Source: Enterocloster lavalensis
Lineage (GTDB): Bacteria > Bacillota > Clostridia > Lachnospirales > Lachnospiraceae
NCBI RefSeq assembly: GCF_902364025.1
Contig: NZ_CABJCG010000001.1
Coordinates: forward strand, 310,001-374,000
Direction: 5' to 3'
DNA: 64,000 nucleotides
A program made the translations under genes and the position numbers. How positions within the stretch are numbered: position 1 is the first letter of the stretch; each line of letters starts with the position of its first letter. Below the pieces are notes generated by a model. The model saw nothing but the letters and a program-made list of their open reading frames with translations. It was not told where the DNA came from and did no database searches. Shown one piece after another: positions 26,211-33,500 of this stretch.

Positions 26211-27260
26211 TTATTTTAACTCCAGAGACGGAATCAGTTCCTCGTACATTGCAAAATTTTCATTTACAAATTCTGTGAATTCGGCCGCATCTCTGTATTT
26301 TCTTGTAAGACCTTTACTCTCTGTAAATTCCACATAGGGAGCTCCCTCCACGCCTTCTTTTACAGCTGCCTCCAAGGTATCCTTTACATCAGCCGGAAGT
26401 CCCTTGGGTGCGTACAGTCCAACCCATGTGCTGTAATACGCCTCAATCCCTTCCTCTGAGGCCGTAGGAACATCAGGAAGCACAGGACTTCTCTCTTCTC
26501 CAAGAATTGCAAGCACCTTTAAATCTCCGGATTCAACGCCCGCAACCGCTCCAAGAACTCCGATAACCGCCAAATCCACATGACCTCCCATCAAAGCAGT
26601 AATGGCCGGTCCGCTGCCGTCAAAGGGAACATAAGAAAACTGAACTCCAGCCTCTCTTGCAAATACTTCCGAACCAATATGCATTGTAGAACCCGCACCG
26701 GAAGTTCCGCTTACCACAGTGCCGGGATTCTCTTTACAGTAATCCACAAATTCCTGCAGCGTATTATAGGGTGCCTTTGCACTGACAATAATTGCCGACG
26801 GCGTTTCGCATGCCCCGCCCAGGAAATCCATATCATCCGGCACCACATCAGAATACCCCAATGCATGTACCATGGTAATTTCCGCCGGGCAGATTCCGAT
26901 TGTATATCCGTCTGCCGCCTGTGACCTTACATATTGGAACGCAACTGCGCCTGAAGCGCCTGTCTTATTCGAGCAGACAACCGGTACACCTAATTTCTGC
27001 TCCATGGTCTGAGCAATCAGACGCCCCGTGGAATCAGATTCCCCGCCTGGTGCAGCCTGAATGATCAAATTGATCTGCTTTGTAGGGAAGCCGCTGTCAT
27101 TCTTTGCAGTTGTCTCAGCCGCTGCCGCGGTGGTTCCTTCCGCAGCCCCCGCTGTGGCGGCAGCCGTTTGAGTCGCTCCCCCGCCCCCGGAACAGCCAGC
27201 CAATGATGCTGCCATCGCAAGCGCCACCATGTTTGCTACCAGTTTCTTTGTTCTTCTCAT
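26211..27260 (-). CDS. tctC: Tripartite tricarboxylate transporter, substrate-binding lipoprotein (TctC)
   Basis: 349-residue Bug-family binding protein. ATG 27260 follows TTGGAGGAGAAGAT. The signal peptide ends in lipobox LAGCS, then an Ala/Thr linker, then the fold: INLIIQAAPGGESDSTGRLI near residue 65, CSNKTGASGAVAFQYVRSQ, GTSGAGSTMHIGSEVF and SEEGIEAYYSTWVGLYAPKG. These are the Bug signatures for binding a carboxylate through backbone and water contacts. First gene of the tctCBA-HIT-adh-regulator run; a 191-base A+T-rich spacer with half operators precedes it. Confidence 0.95.
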   Translation of the reverse strand: MRRTKKLVANMVALAMAASLAGCSGGGGATQTAAATAGAAEGTTAAAAETTAKNDSGFPTKQINLIIQAAPGGESDSTGRLIAQTMEQKLGVPVVCSNKTGASGAVAFQYVRSQAADGYTIGICPAEITMVHALGYSDVVPDDMDFLGGACETPSAIIVSAKAPYNTLQEFVDYCKENPGTVVSGTSGAGSTMHIGSEVFAREAGVQFSYVPFDGSGPAITALMGGHVDLAVIGVLGAVAGVESGDLKVLAILGEERSPVLPDVPTASEEGIEAYYSTWVGLYAPKGLPADVKDTLEAAVKEGVEGAPYVEFTESKGLTRKYRDAAEFTEFVNENFAMYEELIPSLELK

Positions 27261-27451
27261 ATCTTCTCCTCCAATTCTGTTGAGCAGTACAGGTTTCATA
27301 TATGTATATTAATTTATTTTAGTAATTTTGTCTACCATTATCTTCGTTTTAAAACATTTTTGTATATATAATCACTAGTACGCTTTGTCCAGAAATAGAT
27401 TTTTATATTTTTTTACCAACTACATGTATTCCCCTTATAGCATACATGTAT

Positions 27452-28429
27452 CTAACTGGTGTGTTTATTCTGCAATTCCATTCTGTTTACACAGTTAAAT
27501 GGAGCATTCCCCGCCAGAACATTCACCACCTCTTCAGCCGTTTTCCTTTGAAGGCTGGTAATCGCTTCTATGCTGTACCATGCGCAGTGAGGCGTTGCAA
27601 TCACCTGATCCATACTAAGAAGCTTATGATCCGCGCAAACCGGTTCATTCTCAAATACATCCAGCGCTGCTCCTGCTATTTCGCCGGACTCCAGCGCTTC
27701 AACCAGGTCCTCTTCACACACAACCGGACCTCTGGCCGTATTGATGATAAAAGCGGTCTTCTTCATCATCTGGAATACCCGTTTGTTAAATAGATGGTTT
27801 GTTCCCCCGGTCTGCGGACAATGGATGGAAATGTAATCACTTTCTTTACAAAGGGTATCAAAATCCACCAGCTCCACCCCTGATTCTTCTGCTGTCTCTG
27901 GCATCACATACGGATCATAGGCTAAAATCCTTACCCCGAACCCCTTCAGCTTCTTTGCCACCAACTGCGGTATCCTCCCCAATCCCACGAGCCCTACAAC
28001 CGACTCGGAAAAACGGTACAGAGGTACCACGCTGGAATATCCCCAGTCTCCATTTCTCAGAGCCTTTGTAATGATAGGCAATTTTTTAGAAAGTGCAAAG
28101 ATCATTGCAATCGCGTGATCGGATACTTCTTCCACCCCATAATCAGGAACATTACATACATAAATCCCTTTTTCAGTTGCTGCCATCACATCAATGTTAT
28201 TTACTCCGATGCCGTATTTAATAATCATTTTGCAGTGCTGTAAATGTTCGATTACCTCTCTGTTCATATCCGAGTACTGTGTGATGACTGCGTCGGCATC
28301 GTCAATCAGGCCAATCAGCTGCTTGGCGTCTTTTATCTGGTATTCTGCCAATTTAAGTCCCGCGTCGCCAATTATTTTTTTCTCCTGGTCAATGTTTTCA
28401 TACTGATAGTCTGTAATTACTACTTTCAT
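27452..28429 (-). CDS. D-isomer 2-hydroxyacid dehydrogenase
   Basis: 325-residue NAD-dependent dehydrogenase, 3-phosphoglycerate/CtBP-like group. Rossmann motif VGLVGLGRIPQLVAKKL near residue 145 (the usual third Gly is Pro, GLGRIPQ), catalytic Arg in NTARGPVV near 235, Glu in DVFENEP near 262 and His in IATPHCAW near 282. It ends the dgoA-dgoK-dehydrogenase run with 9 bases to dgoK. It may interconvert a 2-keto acid and D-2-hydroxyacid entering the pathway. Confidence 0.93.
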   Translation of the reverse strand: MKVVITDYQYENIDQEKKIIGDAGLKLAEYQIKDAKQLIGLIDDADAVITQYSDMNREVIEHLQHCKMIIKYGIGVNNIDVMAATEKGIYVCNVPDYGVEEVSDHAIAMIFALSKKLPIITKALRNGDWGYSSVVPLYRFSESVVGLVGLGRIPQLVAKKLKGFGVRILAYDPYVMPETAEESGVELVDFDTLCKESDYISIHCPQTGGTNHLFNKRVFQMMKKTAFIINTARGPVVCEEDLVEALESGEIAGAALDVFENEPVCADHKLLSMDQVIATPHCAWYSIEAITSLQRKTAEEVVNVLAGNAPFNCVNRMELQNKHTS

Positions 28430-28438
28430 ATTCCCCTC

Positions 28439-29443
28439 CTAACGGTTCATGGCATCTGCCACAAGATATGCTCCTGCTGCTGATAATGGCAGCTTATTAT
28501 CCGGTACAAATTCTTCTACATCCGCAAAATACCCATCATATATTAAAATATCAATGATCGCCTGACGCAGCGGGTTCTTACCGCTGACAATAACCGTAGT
28601 GTTCTGGTCTGTCTCCAACGCTTTCGAATTTTTTATAGCCGTAATATCATTCTGCAGCGCCACTCCCAGTATATAGTTGGCCAGCTTCATCTTATCCTTT
28701 TCCACAAACATATTTAAAATCCTGGCGGAAAAACAAGCATGTCCAATCCCCGTATCTCTGGAAGTAACAAATCCCTTCAGCATCATTTCCCGGTCATAAT
28801 CCGCTTCATTTACAAACTGCCTTCCCACAGCATCTGCAATGATTGTGTCATTGGTAATTGAAGCCAGCAGTTCCCCGGTTATGGTGGTCAGACATCCTGT
28901 CATTTTTCCTTCTTTATCGACAGATACAAATTTTGTGTGAGAACCGGGCAGCACCAGCAAATACGGCTTATCCTTTGGAAAATGGTCCATAATCGCAATA
29001 CTTTCTACTTCTTCCCCCCTCATAATATCCATCACCGCAAAATTTTCCATATTGATATCGGGCAAACCGTTTTTCACTCCGGGAATGAATAATATCGGCA
29101 GAGGGCAAACATCTTCCAACAAAATAGATTTTGCCTGTTGGGCCAGTTCCTTTAATCCGGCCGGAGCCGTAACGTGCGGCACCTCCACTAAGCCTACATT
29201 TGAAGTGATCATGCCGCATGCCATAACTCTGGAAATATTGTTATAGGTCAGATTGTTGTTTTCCAGCAGACGCTCCAGACAGTCGTGGACCGCTTTTTTC
29301 AAGCGGTCATTGTTTCCGTCGATCGCGGTGTTGCGCACGCCTACCTCCGCCTTTTCGCCCGCAATCATGTTGCGGTTTTCATCCCACAGAAAGGTTCTCG
29401 TATTTGTGGTTCCGGTGTCAATGGTAATGATGTAGCTTTTCAT
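28439..29443 (-). CDS. dgoK: 2-dehydro-3-deoxygalactonokinase (DgoK family)
   Basis: 334-residue sugar-acid kinase of the ASKHA fold. The N-terminal phosphate loop YIITIDTGTTNTRTFLWDE, PGVKNGLPDINMENFAVMDIMRGEE near residue 125 and LVLPGSHTKFVSVD near 160 are typical of DgoK, which phosphorylates 2-keto-3-deoxy-galactonate on O6. The N-terminus follows GGAGAAG. It lies directly downstream of the aldolase that would cleave its product. Specificity for galactonate, not another keto-deoxy acid, is not provable here. Confidence 0.92.
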   Translation of the reverse strand: MKSYIITIDTGTTNTRTFLWDENRNMIAGEKAEVGVRNTAIDGNNDRLKKAVHDCLERLLENNNLTYNNISRVMACGMITSNVGLVEVPHVTAPAGLKELAQQAKSILLEDVCPLPILFIPGVKNGLPDINMENFAVMDIMRGEEVESIAIMDHFPKDKPYLLVLPGSHTKFVSVDKEGKMTGCLTTITGELLASITNDTIIADAVGRQFVNEADYDREMMLKGFVTSRDTGIGHACFSARILNMFVEKDKMKLANYILGVALQNDITAIKNSKALETDQNTTVIVSGKNPLRQAIIDILIYDGYFADVEEFVPDNKLPLSAAGAYLVADAMNR

Positions 29444-29461
29444 AGTCTTCTCCTTTTCGTT

Positions 29462-30127
29462 TTATAAATTTTTCTTTGCTGTAGCAGCTTGCATATATTC
29501 GGCGGCTAATGAAGACAGCCTGGAATATTCCTTGTTTCGAATCATTTCCCGACAGGTCAGACTGGAACCGACACCAACGCTTTCAAACCCGGCGCACAGA
29601 TAGTCGCGAAGATTATCAAGCCCGATTCCCCCCACTGCCATCAGAGGGATATGATTAATCGGCGCCATAACCGCCTTACAGTAGGCAAGTCCCATATTAC
29701 CTGCTGGAAAAAGCTTTACAAACGCGGCCCCCGCCTCATAAGCGGTTACAATCTCAGTTGGGGTCATTGCGCCTGGAACTGCACACATGTTCCGTTCAAC
29801 CGCTGCGCGCAGTACCCGCTCGTTCACATTGGGAGATAAAATGAAACTGGCCCCGGCGTTCTCTGCACAGATCACTTCCTCTACAGACATAACCGTCCCG
29901 GCCCCCACATACATACTGTTCCCATACCTTTTTTTGGCATAGGAAATAGCCGCCGCCGTATCCTGAAGTTTTGAAAGGGATTTCTGGTTGAATGTGATCT
30001 CCAGCAGGCGGATTCCGCCTTCGTAAAGGGCATCGATCACCGGCTCAACGGACTCTCGTTCAATTCCTCTCAGAATTGCCACTACCTTATGTTTCTTAAT
30101 TGCTTGTGTTACCATTTCCTGATTCAT
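29462..30127 (-). CDS. 2-keto-3-deoxy-6-phosphogluconate/galactonate aldolase
   Basis: 221-residue class I aldolase, Eda/DgoA group, that splits KDP(G/Gal) to pyruvate and glyceraldehyde-3-phosphate. Seen are KHKVVAILRGIERESVEPV, LLEITFNQ with the catalytic-region Glu, YVGAGTVMSVEEV, the Schiff-base Lys in AAFVKLFPAGNMG near residue 136, and MAVGGIGLDNL. GGAGGAAC ribosome site. First gene of the keto-deoxy acid run; an operator-like sequence lies 20-50 bases upstream. Confidence 0.95.
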   Translation of the reverse strand: MNQEMVTQAIKKHKVVAILRGIERESVEPVIDALYEGGIRLLEITFNQKSLSKLQDTAAAISYAKKRYGNSMYVGAGTVMSVEEVICAENAGASFILSPNVNERVLRAAVERNMCAVPGAMTPTEIVTAYEAGAAFVKLFPAGNMGLAYCKAVMAPINHIPLMAVGGIGLDNLRDYLCAGFESVGVGSSLTCREMIRNKEYSRLSSLAAEYMQAATAKKNL

Positions 30128-30154
30128 AAGTTCCTCCTCTCTGCTCTACTTAAT

Positions 30155-30185
30155 ACATAATATATAACATGTCATACAAGTGATA
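30155..30185. promoter_or_regulatory. Operator-like site upstream of the aldolase gene
   Basis: ATAACATGTCATACAAGTGAT (30163-30183) matches 15 of 21 positions of the perfect palindrome at 30975-30995 and lies between the FadR-type regulator and the aldolase gene. Probable second binding site of that regulator. Confidence 0.55.
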
Positions 30186-30211
30186 TTACAAAATAACTCC
30201 CCCTTTCCTGA

Positions 30212-30967
30212 TCAATCTGGCCCATCTTTTGACAAGAAAAATTCTCCCAATCTGGCATAATTATATTCGTTGCTCTTCTTCAATGACTGAATTGCTGCCT
30301 TTGCATCTCTTTTACGAAGACATTCCATTACATCCTTATGCATATCCACGCCCCAGGGCCGCACATCATTGATCTGATTCATCTGGTAAAAACAATAAAA
30401 CAACTCATCTTTGCAGCTATCCATGGCTTTGCACAGCATCTCGTTGTGAGATGCTTTCACGATTGCATAATGGAACCGGTAATCTTCCTCCGAAAAAGCT
30501 TCCAAATTTCCGACTGCCTGTTCCATTCCTGAAACTGCCTGCTGGATGGCGTGAAAATCTTCTTCATCTGCACGTGATACCGCCAGCTCGATTGCAAAAA
30601 ATTCAATACATTTTCGAAATTCCATCACATCTAAAAACTGCCCTTCCGTCAGCTGGATCGTCTCCCCGTTTTCATCCGTTATAGAAAAATTAAAATTATT
30701 GGGATTCGAAACAAAAGAGCCGACTCCCTGACGTGTTACAATCAGCTTCTCAGCTCTCAGCCTTTGAAGAACCTCTCTCACCACTACACGGCTGACCCCC
30801 AAATCCTTGCATAGTTTATGTTCGGAAGGCAGTATCTCCCCTTCTCTCCACACCTTTGCCTGGATCATCTGTTTCATCTGTTGGTGGGCTTCATCGACCA
30901 GATTTTTCTTTGCAATATTAATTAACTCCATTGGCTTGCTTCTTTCATTTTGAATATTGAGTTTCAT
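30212..30967 (-). CDS. FadR-family (GntR) transcriptional regulator
   Basis: 251 residues if started at ATG 30967; an ATG at 30931 (MELINIAKKNLVDEA) is equally possible since neither has a strong ribosome site. The N-terminal winged HTH contains LPSEHKLCKDLGVSRVVVREVLQRL and RQGVGSFV; the C-terminal all-helical FCD domain has the metal/ligand residues in FLDVMEFRKCIEFFAIELA and FHYAIVKASHNE, DVMECLRKRD. Such regulators sense sugar acids or organic acids. The palindrome just upstream suggests autoregulation. Confidence 0.92.
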   Translation of the reverse strand: MKLNIQNERSKPMELINIAKKNLVDEAHQQMKQMIQAKVWREGEILPSEHKLCKDLGVSRVVVREVLQRLRAEKLIVTRQGVGSFVSNPNNFNFSITDENGETIQLTEGQFLDVMEFRKCIEFFAIELAVSRADEEDFHAIQQAVSGMEQAVGNLEAFSEEDYRFHYAIVKASHNEMLCKAMDSCKDELFYCFYQMNQINDVRPWGVDMHKDVMECLRKRDAKAAIQSLKKSNEYNYARLGEFFLSKDGPD

Positions 30968-30974
30968 ATCACTG

Positions 30975-30995
30975 TTAACATGTATTACATGTTAA
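30975..30995. promoter_or_regulatory. Perfect 21-base palindromic operator
   Basis: TTAACATGTA-T-TACATGTTAA, two 10-base arms around one base, 8 bases upstream of the ATG at 30967. The shape and position fit a FadR/GntR dimer site. Confidence 0.7.
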
Positions 30996-31105
30996 TTCTA
31001 ATTCCAAATATATAATTTGTCAATCTGTTTTATCCACAATCCATTCCGCAAGACCGGGCTTTCAAAATAAAACGTCTCTTTCGGAGTCCTCTTTTTCCCG
31101 GTATG

Positions 31106-31136
31106 CAAAAAATCCCTTGTAAACACAAGGGATTTT
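31106..31136 (-). terminator. Terminator of the tRNA-Thr gene
   Basis: AAAATCCCTTG-TGTTTA-CAAGGGATTTTTT on the minus strand, 8 bases after the tRNA. Confidence 0.8.
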
Positions 31137-31142
31137 CTACAA

Positions 31143-31215
31143 AGCCACTGGCCGGACTCGAACCGGCGACCCACGCATTACGAATGCGTTGCGCTACCAA
31201 CTGCGCTACAGTGGC
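31143..31215 (-). tRNA. tRNA-Thr (CGT anticodon)
   Basis: 73-base cloverleaf: acceptor GCCACTG/CAGTGGC, D arm AGCGCAGTTGGTAGCGC, anticodon stem ACGCA/TGCGT around TTCGTAA (anticodon CGT), T arm GCCGGTTCGAGTCCGGC. CCA not encoded. Last of three clustered tRNAs. Confidence 0.94.
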
Positions 31216-31223
31216 ACCTTTGG

Positions 31224-31257
31224 ATGAAAAAGGCTGCCGCTTATGCAACAGCCTTTT
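31224..31257 (-). terminator. Hairpin after tRNA-Glu
   Basis: GAAAAGGCTG / CAGCCTTTTTC hairpin on the minus strand between tRNA-Glu and tRNA-Thr; a likely intrinsic terminator or processing hairpin. Confidence 0.6.
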
Positions 31258-31263
31258 CATCAA

Positions 31264-31335
31264 TGACCTGACCGGGAATCGAACCCGGGTTTACGCCGTG
31301 AGAGGGCGTCGTCTTAGCCGCTTGACCATCAGGCC
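31264..31335 (-). tRNA. tRNA-Glu (CTC anticodon)
   Basis: 72-base cloverleaf: acceptor GGCCTGA/TCAGGTC, anticodon stem ACGCC/GGCGT around CTCTCAC (anticodon CTC), T arm CCCGGGTTCGATTCCCGG. CCA not encoded. Confidence 0.93.
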
Positions 31336-31344
31336 ATAGGTGAA

Positions 31345-31418
31345 TCGAGGCGACGTGATTCGAACACGCGGCCTCTGCGTCCCGAACGCAGCGCTCTACC
31401 AAACTGAGCCACGCCTCG
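31345..31418 (-). tRNA. tRNA-Pro (CGG anticodon)
   Basis: 74-base cloverleaf beginning with C as in bacterial tRNA-Pro: acceptor CGAGGCG/CGCCTCG, anticodon stem CTGCG/CGCAG around TTCGGGA (anticodon CGG), T arm with GTTCGAATC. Discriminator A, CCA not encoded. First of the three tRNAs in transcription order. Confidence 0.93.
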
Positions 31419-31541
31419 ATACCTTTGGTAGTATAATACAAAAAACACCACTTGTCAACGAAAATATTCAAATTTTTTGAAATAATTTTGCCAATTTCGG
31501 GAAGCCTTGAAACTGCGTTGTTTTTGGCTCCTCTTTGCAGG

Positions 31542-33203
31542 TCAGACCCCGCCTGTAAACGGGCGGCTCCCCTGACAACCCGACAGCCCCACCATCATCA
31601 GGGTCCACATAACCGGCGTCACAATGGGCAGATTAATATTGACAAAGGCCTGGGCGCCGTAGCACAGCATTGCGAACAGCGCGGCCATCACGTAGGAATT
31701 TCCGGATCCACGCCTCACCATCCGCACTGCGGATGAGATCAGCAGGCCCAGATACGCCGCCAGCCCCAGGGGGCCGATGGTGACAAAATATTGCAGATAC
31801 TCATTGTGTGCGCTGTCAAAGGTCTCGCCGTAACGCCGCGCCATTTCGCTGTAATTGTTTTGGACGGTTAGAATGCCAAAGGTGTCCGGCCCGTAGCCGA
31901 TCCACTTCTGCACCGGGGTAAACTCCCTGTAATTTCGGATGGCCAGACACCAGATATAGCCCCTGTGCGTTCCCCAGTCGTCGTCAATCACTACATAATT
32001 TCGCAACGCCCCGTAGCGCTGGCCGTTTCCGGCTATATTGGCATCGCAAAGCACAAATAACAGCGCCAGAACTCCGACCGCGACGGCAATCCCCCAGATC
32101 CGGCGCGGCCACACACCCGGATCTTCTTCCTTCCCGCTCCGCAAATGAGCCTGCGCGTACAAGAAACCAGCCCAAGCCCACAGTGCGGCCAGAAGATATG
32201 CCAGCCCCTTAAAATTCGCCAGAACGCTGAAGATTCCCTGAATTTCCAGAACCTGCCCCGGCATGGCCCAGCCGATCACTCCAACCAGCTGCACCACCGT
32301 GAAAAAGCTTGCCAGCACCACCGCATACCGTCTGATTCCGGTCCGGCTTTTGAACATGTAAAAAGGGAGCGCCGCAAACAGCGCCAGAATCGCCAGATAA
32401 GCGTTGTCGCTCTGCCCGGTGATCATAGCAAAGAAGGCCAGCACCAGGCATAGATAATGCCAGACACACCTCCCTCTCCTGCGGTCAGAGGCGAACAGCA
32501 GACCGGACACGCCCAGCATCAGGCTGAGGTAGGCCGTATAGGTATTGATATTTCCCATAAACGACATGAAGATATTGTATTGCTTAGGATCGATATGATC
32601 CTTAAAATGCAGAAGGTTCAGATTGAAATAATCTGTAATTCCAAAAGCGCAGACCAGAACCGATGAAACCAGAAACAGCTCCAGATACCAATTCCGAAAG
32701 TCTGACAGCCTGCTGATTATCCAAAACGAAACTCCGTAGAGGAGAAGCAGGAACAGCCCCGAAAAGCGCCCCTCATTTCCCCAAAAGGATTCGAACACAT
32801 AATCCGACAGCGCGGTTGACAACGCTGCCACCGCCAGAAAACAGATCAGCGCCACATCCGGAACCGTCAAAGTGCGCCCTATCTTTTTGAGGCTGAAACG
32901 TTCAAAAAACGCTGCCGTATGGCGCCCCTCATACCGAGTCAAATCCACAATCATCATCACCAGCGCCGTTACCGCCACTCCGGCAAACAAAGCCAGCACG
33001 CTGCTATAATAGAACTGGTACTTCACTTTGGGAATATCGAAATAATAGTCCCGATAATAGATGGGAAACACAAACAGGATTGCGATCAAAAATAGCGTTG
33101 TCGCAATCCGAATCACCCGCTTTCCATTGATCAGAAAAGCGGGAATCTCCACCGCCGCAGGCTGTGCCGGTGTATGACCGCCCTGGTCCTTTGTTTTCTC
33201 CAT
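31542..33203 (-). CDS. O-antigen ligase (Wzy/WaaL)-like membrane protein
   Basis: 553-residue protein with about 12 TM segments and one large extracytoplasmic loop near residues 360-460 containing WIGYGPDTFGILT and DSAHNEYLQYFVTIGPLG. The HNEYLQ block is the hallmark of the O-antigen ligase/polymerase family, which joins lipid-linked glycans. The start at 33203 follows GGAGAATG; the frame stays open upstream. No glycosyltransferases adjoin it, so the glycan it handles is unknown. It sits between the tRNA cluster and the copper genes. Confidence 0.88.
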   Translation of the reverse strand: MEKTKDQGGHTPAQPAAVEIPAFLINGKRVIRIATTLFLIAILFVFPIYYRDYYFDIPKVKYQFYYSSVLALFAGVAVTALVMMIVDLTRYEGRHTAAFFERFSLKKIGRTLTVPDVALICFLAVAALSTALSDYVFESFWGNEGRFSGLFLLLLYGVSFWIISRLSDFRNWYLELFLVSSVLVCAFGITDYFNLNLLHFKDHIDPKQYNIFMSFMGNINTYTAYLSLMLGVSGLLFASDRRRGRCVWHYLCLVLAFFAMITGQSDNAYLAILALFAALPFYMFKSRTGIRRYAVVLASFFTVVQLVGVIGWAMPGQVLEIQGIFSVLANFKGLAYLLAALWAWAGFLYAQAHLRSGKEEDPGVWPRRIWGIAVAVGVLALLFVLCDANIAGNGQRYGALRNYVVIDDDWGTHRGYIWCLAIRNYREFTPVQKWIGYGPDTFGILTVQNNYSEMARRYGETFDSAHNEYLQYFVTIGPLGLAAYLGLLISSAVRMVRRGSGNSYVMAALFAMLCYGAQAFVNINLPIVTPVMWTLMMVGLSGCQGSRPFTGGV

Positions 33204-33298
33204 ACCAACATTCTCCGTTCGTCCCGTGTTTAAGAGCACAGAAATGCTTTCACACAGTATATCATCCACCGGAGCCCTGGGCAACAAATTTTATTTTT

Positions 33299-33484
33299 TT
33301 ATCGTTCCACCGGCGTAAATCCCAGGTCGAACAAAATTTCCGGCGCCACGCCTGCGGTTTCCTCCACCGTCACCGTTTTATTCTCCAGATCCACGCTGTG
33401 CCGGATTCCGGCCGCGTCCAGCGCCCGGTCGATCCGGGCCGCGCAGCCCCCGCATGCAATCTCTTCACAGTAAAATGTTTTCAT
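33299..33484 (-). CDS. Small heavy-metal-associated (HMA) protein, CopZ-like
   Basis: 61 residues with one ferredoxin-like HMA fold. The metal site reads CGGCAARI (Cys12, Cys15) where CopZ proteins usually have MxCxxC; here the preceding Met is replaced (EEIACGGC). AGAGAGGAA ribosome site. It starts 16 bases after the copA stop in the same direction, so it most likely shuttles Cu(I) to CopA. Confidence 0.88.
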   Translation of the reverse strand: MKTFYCEEIACGGCAARIDRALDAAGIRHSVDLENKTVTVEETAGVAPEILFDLGFTPVER

Positions 33485-33500
33485 CTTGTTCCTCTCTTTC

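Noticed and set aside
31143..31418. Integration site of the low-G+C segment at the tRNA triplet
   Set aside because: I searched by eye for a copy of a tRNA 3' end near 21.2-21.4 kb and found none, and no integrase is present, so no attachment site is annotated.
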